From the IMG/VR virus record IMGVR_UViG_3300024999_000246, positions 1 through 35,939 of that record: a stretch of 35,939 nt of DNA. One strand, written 5' to 3'. Position 1 is the stretch's first letter, and the number at the start of each line of letters is the position of its first letter. The notes under the pieces are model-generated. The model was not told the origin of the DNA, did not search any database, and worked only from the letters and a program-made list of their open reading frames with translations. Origin of the DNA: a virus. Positions 22,286-28,608 of this stretch are shown here, in pieces. A program made the position numbers and the translations under genes.

Positions 22286-22925
22286 GAAGTGAACAGCTTT
22301 TCAAGTTCAATTCAGATCATATGTTTTCAAGTCGAAGTGAACCGCTTGCCACGCGCGCTTTTCATCGTGCCAGGTGACGTGAACAGATTACGCGCTTGCG
22401 CGCTTCATCATGCCCGGATGTGTACAGGCCGTCCGCGACGTGTACAGATAGCGACTCGCATTCAAGCGTTATTCACGTGGGGGGAGGGGGGCGGTTCAAA
22501 AGCGCGCTGCTAATTGTTCCAATGCCATTTAGTTTCCAAGCCCTATTCTGATGCCACTCCCCCCTCCCCCCTACGGCTATAGTTTTTATAGGGTGCAAAC
22601 GTTATAGTAACCCCCCAGCAGTTGCTAACGCGCCTTCCCCCCCGCCTGTAGCGCAGCGCGCTGTTTTCTTCCGTGACGTGAACAGCATCACGCGCTTACG
22701 CGCTTTCACATCACGCGCTTACGCGCTTTCACCGCGCCCTGAACGTGAACAGCCTCTTCGCGCTTACGCGCCTCATAGTCACGTGACGTGAACAACTCTC
22801 ACGCGCTTGCGCGCTTCACCGCGCCGTGATGTGTACTGCTTCGCGCGCTTGACGCGCTACGATGTGAATTCAAGCGTCTGCCAAAATGCCAGCACCTTCC
22901 CTGCTTCGCGCGCTTGACGCGCTAC
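22286..22925. repeat. Dispersed array: GTGAACAGC boxes with CGCG hairpins
   Basis: About ten boxes near the consensus gaYGTGWACAGC occur at 22286, 22334, 22376, 22417, 22437, 22675, 22742, 22785, 22828 and 22861. Most are followed after a few bases by a CGCG-CTTA-CGCG-type small hairpin and often ttcac. Two exact internal duplications are visible: a 23-base unit twice at 22687-22732, and a 25-base unit at 22836-22860 and 22901-22925. Spacing is irregular (20 to 67 bases with one gap of 238). It could be a protein-binding array (centromere, operator, origin) or REP-like repeats. Confidence 0.65.
22479..22571. repeat. 13-bp G-tract / C-tract inverted repeat
   Basis: GGGGGGAGGGGGG at 22479-22491 is the exact reverse complement of CCCCCCTCCCCCC at 22559-22571, with a 67-base loop. 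The G tracts could also form quadruplex or triplex structures. Further C runs lie at 22613-22618 and around 22637-22643. Confidence 0.7.
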
Positions 22926-23031
22926 CCGTTCCGAGCACAAGCCCAGTCGCACGTTTTAAGTTAAGTGGGAGTCCAGCCGGATCGACCGCTTGACACGCGC
23001 GCGAGGGGGCGCGCTATGACGTATGTGCTTC
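22926..23031. other. Non-coding link between repeat arrays
   Basis: No gene is visible. There is a short GC hairpin (CGCGC repeats around 22997-23014) just after a TTGACA, but the spacing to the next TATGAC is 19 bases, so I do not call a promoter. Confidence 0.3.
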
Positions 23032-23064
23032 AAGGAAGTCATAAAGACTTAAAGGAATCTTTTA
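23032..23064 (+). repeat. R element 1
   Basis: Sequence aaggaagtcataaag then acttaaaggaatctttta. It belongs to a family of about 36-base elements with consensus AAGGAA-N(2-3)-ATAA-(n)-ACTTAAAGGAA-(A/T)n, repeated at 23192, 23323, 23456, 23625 and 26995. This copy is not followed by ATG. Confidence 0.6.
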
Positions 23065-23170
23065 TCGTATAATTATATTTGGTTCAAACATTTCATCAAG
23101 TCTTCAATCATCATTCCCAATCTTAGCCGTGCTTGAAGCAGGGCGGGTAGTCTTCACGGGACTCCACTCA

Positions 23171-23239
23171 CAGCCTAAAGCCACTATATTTAGGAAGTCA
23201 ATAAAGACTTAAAGGAATCTTTTTTATGGCTTTAGGCTG
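23171..23239 (+). repeat. R element 2 in the loop of a perfect 13-bp inverted repeat
   Basis: The element (23192-23226) contains AGGAAGTCA, ATAAAGACTTAAAGGAA and a T run. It lies in the loop between CAGCCTAAAGCCA (23171-23183) and TGGCTTTAGGCTG (23227-23239), which are exact complements. An ATG (23226-23228) straddles the loop and the right arm, and a 32-codon frame runs from it to a stop at the next element. The geometry resembles a hairpin with its ribosome site in the loop. Confidence 0.65.
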
Positions 23240-23307
23240 TTTCGTTCCCCTGTCTTGGCCCGTTAACCGCCCTGCTTCAACGGGGAGAATCCCCCGCGCC
23301 CCCTCGC

Positions 23308-23364
23308 AGGCCACCTTACATTAAGGAAATAGATAAAAACTTAAAGGAATATTATTTATGGCCT
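23308..23364 (+). repeat. R element 3 with short flanking inverted repeat
   Basis: AAGGAAATAGATAAAAAC then TTAAAGGAATATTATTTATG (23323-23360), flanked by AGGCCA (23308-23313) and TGGCCT (23359-23364), with imperfect pairing beyond. ATG at 23358 opens a 38-codon frame that stops inside R element 4. Confidence 0.55.
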
Positions 23365-23455
23365 CTGGGGAGATTCCCCAGACCCCTTTTCATTTCCCGT
23401 TCAGCGCTACTCGCGCCAGGTTAACGCAAGTGCAAAGTTTATTGAACGCTATTTA

Positions 23456-23490
23456 TCAGATCATAACAACTTAAAGGTATTTTATTTATG
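23456..23490 (+). repeat. R element 4
   Basis: TCAGATCATAACAAC then TTAAAGGTATTTTATTTATG. The ATG opens only ten codons. Clear flanking arms are not visible here. Confidence 0.5.
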
Positions 23491-23594
23491 GTCAGTTGCT
23501 ATAGTTTTTTGGCAATTTAAGCCCCACAATGATTCCACTTAAGGTGCGCTCAGGCCGCGCAGGCCACACACTATCTGAATTATACAAGCTAATC

Positions 23595-23691
23595 GCATCT
23601 AACTTATTCTAAGAAAGGCTGTTTAAGGAATTGATAACAACTTAAAGGAAAATATATTTATCTACAGCCTTCCTAAGAATAAGTAAGATGC
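23595..23691 (+). repeat. R element 5 in the loop of a 28-bp inverted repeat
   Basis: The arms at 23595-23622 and 23664-23691 are 28 bases each and pair with three mismatches (left arm begins GCATCTAACTTATTCT). The loop holds AAGGAATTGATAACAAC and TTAAAGGAAAATATATTTAT. No ATG follows. The right arm ends three bases before the next hairpin begins. Confidence 0.65.
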
Positions 23692-23693
23692 TA

Positions 23694-23804
23694 TTTTTAG
23701 AAGCAATAAAAAAATAAAAAATATTTTTAAAGGAAGTTGTTTTTTTTGAGAAGCGAAAAATATTCTTTTATTTCAAGCCCTTCGGGTTTTATTGCTTCTA
23801 AAAA
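23694..23804 (+). repeat. 18-bp inverted repeat with degenerate R element
   Basis: TTTTTAGAAGCAATAAAA (23694-23711) and its exact complement (23787-23804) enclose TTTTTAAAGGAAGTTG and a T8 run. Just before the right arm lies GCCC-TTC-GGG followed by TTTT, a small terminator-like hairpin. It is contiguous with R element 5. Confidence 0.6.
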
Positions 23805-23818
23805 TTTAGCTTGTTTAC

Positions 23819-24089
23819 TTTTTTTAGTGTGTTTTATTTTTTTTTATTTATAGGAAAAAAGGAGTTATTTATGAAAGTGGTAAATTTAAAGAATGAAAAG
23901 TTTGATGTTTTTATTGGAAGAGGGAGTATTTGGGGTAATAAGTTTAAGATTGGTGTTGATGGGAATAGAAAAGTTGTTATTAGAAAATATTTTGATTTAA
24001 TGATTGAAAGATTTAAAGGAAGTGAAAGAAATTTTTGGATTAGTGAGTTGAAGAAATTGGAAGGAAAGAGTTTAGGATGTTTTTGTAAA
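23819..24089 (+). other. 271-base tract without a single C on the + strand
   Basis: From the base after C23818 to the base before C24090 there is no cytosine on the + strand. The tract covers the leader and most of the gene at 23871. The flanking genes are C-poor but not C-free. The protein keeps its family motifs because synonymous T- or A-ending codons are used. Confidence 0.8.
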
Positions 24090-24155
24090 CCGGAAAGTTG
24101 TCATGGGGATGTATTGGAATGGTTATTTGATTTTTTAAAGAGAAAGGGATTATAA
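23871..24155 (+). CDS. DUF4326 domain protein
   Basis: The start ATG 23871 follows aaaaaaggag. The 94-residue product reads VVNLKNEKFDVFIGRGSIWG at its N-terminus and GCFCKPESCHGDVL at residues 69-82, with C70, C72, C77 and H78. These are the marks of DUF4326, a small family common in phages and plasmids with no established reaction. Codon use is extreme: the first 219 bases have no C. Confidence 0.85.
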   Translation: MKVVNLKNEKFDVFIGRGSIWGNKFKIGVDGNRKVVIRKYFDLMIERFKGSERNFWISELKKLEGKSLGCFCKPESCHGDVLEWLFDFLKRKGL

Positions 24156-24156
24156 A

Positions 24157-24333
24157 ATGAAGAGTATGAATATGATTTTGAGCGTTTTAGATAAGATGGA
24201 AGCAGTTGAGGTTTTTTGTCCAGTATGTGGGAATAGAAGCACAATTTTGGGAGTTGAAGAATCGGTTTCGGTAGATGTTTGTCCTATATGTGATTTCGAA
24301 GTGATTTTTGAAGCATCAAGGAGGTCAATATGA
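24157..24333 (+). CDS. 58-residue zinc-ribbon protein
   Basis: ATG 24157 follows the previous stop by one base. The product has CPVCGNRSTIL and VCPICDFEVIF, two CxxC pairs 20 residues apart, forming one zinc ribbon. Its stop overlaps the next ATG (ATGA), so the three genes from 23871 to 24671 form one operon. Confidence 0.6.
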   Translation: MKSMNMILSVLDKMEAVEVFCPVCGNRSTILGVEESVSVDVCPICDFEVIFEASRRSI

Positions 24334-24671
24334 GAGTTTTAATTTGTGGTTCAAGGTATCCGTCGCAGGCAATGAAAGATAAGGTTTTAGAGGTTGTTGA
24401 GTGGGTAGCCCGAAAGGGCTATTCACTCATTTTAGGTGGTGCAATAGGGATTGATAGTTTAGTAGAAGTTTCAGCATCAAAGTTATCAGTTCCGTTTGAG
24501 GTTATCAGAGGTTTTCCCGGTGGTTATTTATCAAGGGATAGAGTCATGGTTTCAAAAGCCGATTTAGTTATAGCAATTTGGGATGGTCAATCAAGGGGTA
24601 CAAAATATACATTTGAATATGCAAGAAAAGTAGGCAAGCCGGTAGTGCTTCGCCAGTTCAAGCAAGAGTAA
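24330..24671 (+). CDS. SLOG-family (DprA/YspA-like) nucleotide-binding protein
   Basis: The 113-residue protein is a compact Rossmann-type SLOG domain: ICGSR (5-9), ILGGAIGID (34-42), SRD (68-70), KADLVIAIWDGQSRGT (76-91) and GKPVV (102-106). These match the phosphate- and base-contacting loops of the DUF2493 branch of the SLOG superfamily. Members bind nucleotides or nucleotide signals and occur in phages and defence-related systems. The ligand is unknown here. An aggagg site is present eight bases before the start. Confidence 0.8.
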   Translation: MRVLICGSRYPSQAMKDKVLEVVEWVARKGYSLILGGAIGIDSLVEVSASKLSVPFEVIRGFPGGYLSRDRVMVSKADLVIAIWDGQSRGTKYTFEYARKVGKPVVLRQFKQE

Positions 24672-24723
24672 TATATTTTTTTTAGTTATTTTTAACTCAT
24701 TATTTTCAAAAGGGGAGAGAGAT

Positions 24724-25395
24724 ATGAAGATGATTAGAGATTGCTTCGAACAAGAAGTTGGAGAATGCGGGTCGATAGAAATGGTTGAATTACGTGAACT
24801 ACAAGATATGGTTGATGAGGGATATCCTTCAGATGACCAGCTTGAAAGGTATGAAGAGTTGGCAAGGAAGTATGACCCGGATAGGTTAAATATACGATTA
24901 GAAATTCCAAAAGATGGTCCAACATCGGATGAAGTCACAAGGTATGAACACAATGACCGCCCTTTAGATGATCGTCTAAATAAGCTTGAATACGATGGCA
25001 ACGAAGACGAAAGGGGTTATCTAAACATGGGCAAAGCTGTTTCGTATGCCACATTGAATCATCGGTGGATAAAGTCGCCATCGCCATTCGTAAAGGGAGA
25101 TAAAGTTTACAACAGAAAAGTATATCTATTTCTAACAGAAAAGCTTGAAAGAAGAGAGTGGGAGAAGGTATCGGGGATCCGAAAGAAGACGTTGGTTAAT
25201 TATCTCCAAATTTGGATTCCGATTCCTGATTGGATGAAGGTTAGGGCGCCGTCTCTCGCAGCGTATCTTTCGGTATTTGTCTTCGGGGATATCGTAACAG
25301 AATATCGAGAGATGGTGATTTCAAGGTATCCGAAACAGTTCAAAAGGGAATTACCAAAAAGGTCAACATATTCACCCTGGGTATATCCGGTTTGA
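24724..25395 (+). CDS. Hypothetical 223-residue protein
   Basis: Start ATG 24724 follows aggggagag. The first 100 residues are acidic and helical (MVELRELQDMVDEGYPSDDQ); residues 135-223 are more basic and hydrophobic (IPIPDWMKVRAPSLAAYLSV). A family is not recognised. A strong hairpin follows ten bases after the stop, so this gene closes a transcription unit. Confidence 0.6.
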   Translation: MKMIRDCFEQEVGECGSIEMVELRELQDMVDEGYPSDDQLERYEELARKYDPDRLNIRLEIPKDGPTSDEVTRYEHNDRPLDDRLNKLEYDGNEDERGYLNMGKAVSYATLNHRWIKSPSPFVKGDKVYNRKVYLFLTEKLERREWEKVSGIRKKTLVNYLQIWIPIPDWMKVRAPSLAAYLSVFVFGDIVTEYREMVISRYPKQFKRELPKRSTYSPWVYPV

Positions 25396-25405
25396 ATTAA
25401 AAAGG

Positions 25406-25452
25406 TCAATCCTGTCTGAGGTTAGTTAAGACTCAGACAGGTTGATTCTTAT
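25406..25452 (+). terminator. Rho-independent terminator-like hairpin
   Basis: CCTGTCTGAG (25411-25420) pairs perfectly with CTCAGACAGG (25432-25441), extended by TCAA/TTGA; a T-rich tail (ttcttatttt) follows. It ends the operon of the preceding genes. Confidence 0.7.
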
Positions 25453-25471
25453 TTTGTGTACATTCCATTTA

Positions 25472-25498
25472 TTTCGGTTTTTTAGAAAAAAACCGAAA
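25472..25498. repeat. TTTCGG... inverted repeat
   Basis: TTTCGGTTTTTT (25472-25483) and AAAAAACCGAAA (within 25486-25498) pair almost completely with a two- to three-base loop, followed by a G run and a pyrimidine run. It may be a second terminator, mainly for leftward transcription. The rest of 25396-25610 shows no gene. Confidence 0.5.
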
Positions 25499-25610
25499 CA
25501 TGGGGGGGAAAAGGAAGACTTCCCCTCCCCAAATTATAGAGACTAAAACTAACCAACAAACAAAAACAAGTAATTGAGAGAAAAAGCAAAAGCAACAATA
25601 AGGAGTTAAA

Positions 25611-25889
25611 ATGATAAAATGCAACTTCACAGAGAGCAAAAGCAACAACCAACATCTTGGGTTAAAAACAGAAACAAAAGCAACAACCAGAAAGGAAATC
25701 AGGAAAGAAAAGATATGTAAGAGATGCGGCCTTGAGGCAAAGAAATTGTATAACACCAAGACAATTTCACCATTCATGAGAGGAATGGTAAAAATCGATT
25801 GGGTAACAGTTTCTGTAAATATGGTAGTAGCATCATTTGTATGTTTGTTAATCGTATTAATCACATTCGAGATGATAAAAAAGAAATAA
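25611..25889 (+). CDS. Small C-tail-anchored membrane protein
   Basis: The start at 25611 follows aaggagttaaa. The 92-residue product is basic and polar, with one CxxC (ICKRCG, about 35-40), and ends in one transmembrane helix (VSVNMVVASFVCLLIVLITF) plus a Lys tail. It would be tail-anchored with the soluble part in the cytoplasm. No family is recognised. Confidence 0.55.
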   Translation: MIKCNFTESKSNNQHLGLKTETKATTRKEIRKEKICKRCGLEAKKLYNTKTISPFMRGMVKIDWVTVSVNMVVASFVCLLIVLITFEMIKKK

Positions 25890-25959
25890 TTGCAAGTTCA
25901 AACAAGAGTGATTTATTTTTCTGATTTATTTTATAAACCAAATTTTAAGGAGAGAGAAA

Positions 25960-26418
25960 ATGATAAGCGTGAATTTGAAGGAAGATGTCGGGAATAGTGA
26001 AGACCCAGCAACAAAACTACCACCGGAAGGCAAATATGCAGATGCAAAGGTCATTTTCGCCCAAGAGCGAAAAACAAAAGGCGGTGAGGACATGATTTTG
26101 ATTGGCTTTGAGACTGGCTTCGGGAGGTGCTTGCATAGCGCAGTCATTCCTCGCGTAGGATGTCGTTCTCAGGAAGTAACTGACTTCATGTTTTCCAAAA
26201 TAGCCAATATGCTCAAACATTTGAGTATGCCATACACAGGCCAAGTCAGTATTTCTGAAGCAGATTTTTTAGGAAAAACAAGTGGCATTTACGTATTCCA
26301 TGAACTGTTTGGTGGAGTTATGCGGGCGAAGGTGAAATATTTCTTCAACAAGGCTGCCGAAGAGGTTAGAGTGGAACAGGAAACAATGATTGAAGAATTG
26401 ACCGATTTGCCGTTTTAA
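25960..26418 (+). CDS. SSB-like protein with acidic C-terminal tip
   Basis: The 152-residue protein has the DUF669-like beginning LPPEGKYADAKVIFAQERKT and a middle OB-fold-type region (GQVSISEADFLGKTSGIYVF). It ends EELTDLPF, close to the DDxPF tip by which SSB proteins recruit partners. It is distinct from the SSB-like protein at 1510. Start ATG 25960 follows aaggagagag. The single-strand-binding role is inferred from family and tip. Confidence 0.65.
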   Translation: MISVNLKEDVGNSEDPATKLPPEGKYADAKVIFAQERKTKGGEDMILIGFETGFGRCLHSAVIPRVGCRSQEVTDFMFSKIANMLKHLSMPYTGQVSISEADFLGKTSGIYVFHELFGGVMRAKVKYFFNKAAEEVRVEQETMIEELTDLPF

Positions 26419-26443
26419 TGTTTCGCATAAAGCCTTTATTGAT

Positions 26444-26480
26444 CGCCATTCCAAGTGCGCACGTGTGCACTGGAATGGCG
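26444..26480. repeat. Long inverted repeat with palindromic centre
   Basis: CGCCATTCCA ... TGGAATGGCG form perfect 10-bp arms around agtgcgcacgtgtgcac, which itself pairs with one bulge and one mismatch. The hairpin lies between the stop at 26418 and the ribosome site for 26512. Terminator without T run, operator or attenuator are all possible. Confidence 0.55.
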
Positions 26481-26511
26481 AAAAGTTCAAATTCCTAAAA
26501 GGAGCAACAAG

Positions 26512-26859
26512 ATGAAAAACTTTAGCAAATTTTGTGGAATAATTGTGTTAGTTTTAACAATATGTGCAAGCAATGTTTTTGCCAAAGGGACTGAAGGAAA
26601 GGTAAATATCAACACGGGTATCGAGTCGCAACTTGCCCTGCTACCGGGTGTAGGACCCAAGTTGGCCGCGGAAATCATAGGATATAGGATGAGCAACGGC
26701 AATTTCAAGACCTTAGACGACATCAAAAAGGTAAGCGGGATTGGCGATAAGAAATTCGAAAAAATGAGGGATTTTATTACGATGGATGAAGATTCTACCA
26801 TAAAGGCCATAAAGATCGCAACTGAAAGGAAAAAGATAAAGCCAGAAACATTAAAGTAG
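26512..26859 (+). CDS. Secreted ComEA-like helix-hairpin-helix protein
   Basis: ATG 26512 follows aaaaggagcaaca and is preferred over an upstream in-frame start at 26455 within the inverted repeat. Residues 1-24 are a signal peptide ending VFA. The mature part is a single ComEA-type HhH module: VNINT (31-35), LPGVGP (44-49), YRMSNGNF (58-65), VSGIG (74-78). Such proteins bind double-stranded DNA non-specifically at the cell surface or in the periplasm. The 36-residue C-terminal tail is basic. On a phage this is unusual. Confidence 0.8.
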   Translation: MKNFSKFCGIIVLVLTICASNVFAKGTEGKVNINTGIESQLALLPGVGPKLAAEIIGYRMSNGNFKTLDDIKKVSGIGDKKFEKMRDFITMDEDSTIKAIKIATERKKIKPETLK

Positions 26860-26896
26860 TATTTTTTCTACAAACAAAGTCTATTTCCTAATGGAG

Positions 26897-26924
26897 GATA
26901 GGTGTACCCGGCCTATCTTCTTTT
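26897..26924 (+). terminator. Terminator-like hairpin
   Basis: GATAGG (26897-26902) pairs with CCTATC (26912-26917), followed by ttctttt. It ends transcription after the ComEA-like gene. The remaining bases to 26994 contain no gene. Confidence 0.5.
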
Positions 26925-26994
26925 AGGATTTGAAGTTCAATTCAATTATGCTACCGTTTTTCTTCCACAGGCTCGCTTCTAAGATGGCAGACAA

Positions 26995-27034
26995 AAGGAA
27001 ATTATAACAACTTAAAGGAGATAGTTTTTTTATG
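26995..27034 (+). repeat. R element 7, isolated copy
   Basis: AAGGAAATTATAACAAC then TTAAAGGAGATAGTTTTTTT and ATGTAA. It matches the elements of 23032-23661 closely but is 3.3 kb away. The ATG is followed directly by TAA. A TGGGCT/AGCCCA hairpin (27052-27070) lies just downstream. Confidence 0.6.
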
Positions 27035-27178
27035 TAAGGGTCTCTCGGCGATGGGCTTGCATGCAGCCCACCTTTTCGTATGATGATATGGAAGTGATTT
27101 TTTTATTCGATTTTCCGGTTTAAGATTTGGTTATGCAATTTTAATGTGTTGATTCTTTGGGTTTACGGAGGATATGCA

Positions 27179-27736
27179 ATGGGCGAATATGCAAAACGGA
27201 TAACTGATGGAGTCGTTGTGAAAATTGGCACTTGTGAAAGCATGTACTATTTACGATATGAGGATAGGGACATGGTAAGTAAAGAGAACCACAGTCTTAA
27301 TCCAGCAAATACGTTGGATCTTTTTTGGCGCCTGCCATTCCCAGACGAAGACAAGATAAAAGTTGGAGAATATGAGAATCACAGCAGGGGAGAGTTACTT
27401 TATAATCAGGAAAAAGGAAGTTATCAATGGCCTAAATCGGTTGAATTTCCTGGGATAATCCAATTGAAACATCCATCAGGTTTGTTAGTCAATGTGGCTT
27501 GCTACCATGGTGAACAATTGCCAGAAAGAGCTAAGGATTTTAAACCGTTTTGGAATGGCAAAGGCAATTTTTGGGAATTGACGTCGGTAAAGAATACAAA
27601 AACTGGTATTGTTCCTGTAATTTCGTGTCACCATTGTAAGAAAATGTGGAGTTGTGAATGGGACGAAGTTTTGCCATATATTCAGGATGAACAATTATCT
27701 AAAAGGTTAAAACTATATCAGCAGGTAGGTTGTTGA
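27179..27736 (+). CDS. Phage protein of unknown function (MGEYAKR type)
   Basis: I start at ATG 27179, seven bases after ggagg, and not at the upstream start near 27146. The 185-residue product opens MGEYAKRITDGVVVKIGTCE and MYYLRYEDRDMV, a beginning I recall from phage and plasmid hypothetical proteins. A zinc-binding CHHCKK (with C near residue 154) lies in the C-terminal third. Function is unknown. Confidence 0.65.
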   Translation: MGEYAKRITDGVVVKIGTCESMYYLRYEDRDMVSKENHSLNPANTLDLFWRLPFPDEDKIKVGEYENHSRGELLYNQEKGSYQWPKSVEFPGIIQLKHPSGLLVNVACYHGEQLPERAKDFKPFWNGKGNFWELTSVKNTKTGIVPVISCHHCKKMWSCEWDEVLPYIQDEQLSKRLKLYQQVGC

Positions 27737-27818
27737 TAGATTTATGTGCACTGGTTGTCGGCGCTTTCTGGTTCTGAGAAAAATAAAAATTTTACGTTTT
27801 GAAGGGGTGGTGAATTTT

Positions 27819-28133
27819 ATGAAGAAAGTAATTGATGGAAAAATCTACAACACAGAGACGGCAGAATTATTGCATGAGTGGAACAATGGAATATATGAAA
27901 ATGATTTTAGGAGTTGCAAGGAGTCATTGTACAGAACGCCAAAGAGAGCCTATTTCATTGCCGGGGAAGGTGGAGCGATGAGCAAGTATGCCAGATCGTG
28001 TGGCAGCAATAGTATGTGTGGCGACGACGGGTTAAAGGTAGTTTCAGAAGCGCAAGCAATGCAATGGCTGGAAGAGCATGATGGCAGTGATATACGTACT
28101 GAGAAATTTGCAGATAAGATTGAAGAGGCATAG
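27819..28133 (+). CDS. Conserved phage/mobile-element protein (MKKVIDGK type)
   Basis: The start ATG 27819 follows gaaggggtgg, although the frame is open from 27744. The 104-residue product MKKVIDGKIYNTETAELLHE, RTPKRAYFIAGEGGAMSKYA and the final SEAQAMQWLEEH is a pattern I recall from conserved proteins on phages and integrative elements. Two cysteines lie in the middle. No reaction is known. Confidence 0.65.
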   Translation: MKKVIDGKIYNTETAELLHEWNNGIYENDFRSCKESLYRTPKRAYFIAGEGGAMSKYARSCGSNSMCGDDGLKVVSEAQAMQWLEEHDGSDIRTEKFADKIEEA

Positions 28134-28206
28134 GATCACGTCTGTATGTTCCGGGCGCCTTGTGGCGTCCGGATTCTGGATTGGGAATTTGTGGAGGGGT
28201 AGTGCT

Positions 28207-28557
28207 ATGTTCTGGATATTATCAATCTGTTTATCATTCGCATTGTGTTGTGGGTCGGTGGCGGCAGTAGAAGCAAAGACAATACAGGTAATTGCAACGG
28301 CGTATTGTAGTTGTCAAAAATGCTGTGGCAAAAATGCTGTTGGTATCACCAAGAGTGGCAAGCCAGTGCAGGAGGGGATGATCGCCGTTGATCCTCAATA
28401 TATCAAATTGGGTACACGGGTAAAAATCAACGGTAAAGTGTACGTAGCGGAAGACACAGGCAGCGCAATCAAGGGGGGGCGGCGGATTGATATTTATATG
28501 CTGACACACCAGTCTGCCTTGCTGTGGGGTAGGCAAAAGGTTGAAATTGAATTTTGA
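28207..28557 (+). CDS. Secreted 3D-domain protein (cell-wall active)
   Basis: I set the start at ATG 28207 after ggaggggtag; the frame continues upstream to 28078 but overlaps the previous gene. Residues 1-22 are a signal peptide. The mature part is a 3D domain: ATAYCSCQKCC, AVDPQYIKLGTRVKI with D62, YVAEDTGSAIKG with D83, and RIDIYM with D95, the three aspartates that name the domain. 3D proteins are related to lytic transglycosylases and act on peptidoglycan. CSCQKCC adds four cysteines. It may help entry or release. Confidence 0.8.
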   Translation: MFWILSICLSFALCCGSVAAVEAKTIQVIATAYCSCQKCCGKNAVGITKSGKPVQEGMIAVDPQYIKLGTRVKINGKVYVAEDTGSAIKGGRRIDIYMLTHQSALLWGRQKVEIEF

Positions 28558-28608
28558 GACTTGGAATTTAATGGAAGTTTTTCTAATAATTTCTGAAAGG
28601 ACATTTTT

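Noticed and set aside
22187-22513. 108-codon frame starting at GTG
   Set aside because: It overlies the GTGAACAGC repeat array, shows no family features, and its amino-acid bias only reflects the repeats.
22286-22925. CRISPR array
   Set aside because: Boxes are only about 12 bases, spacing varies from 20 to 238 bases, and the intervening DNA is itself repetitive; no cas genes are visible.
23032-23804. Integron-type attC cassette array
   Set aside because: attC sites have conserved core ends and variable loops; here the loop is conserved and the arms vary, and there is no integrase.
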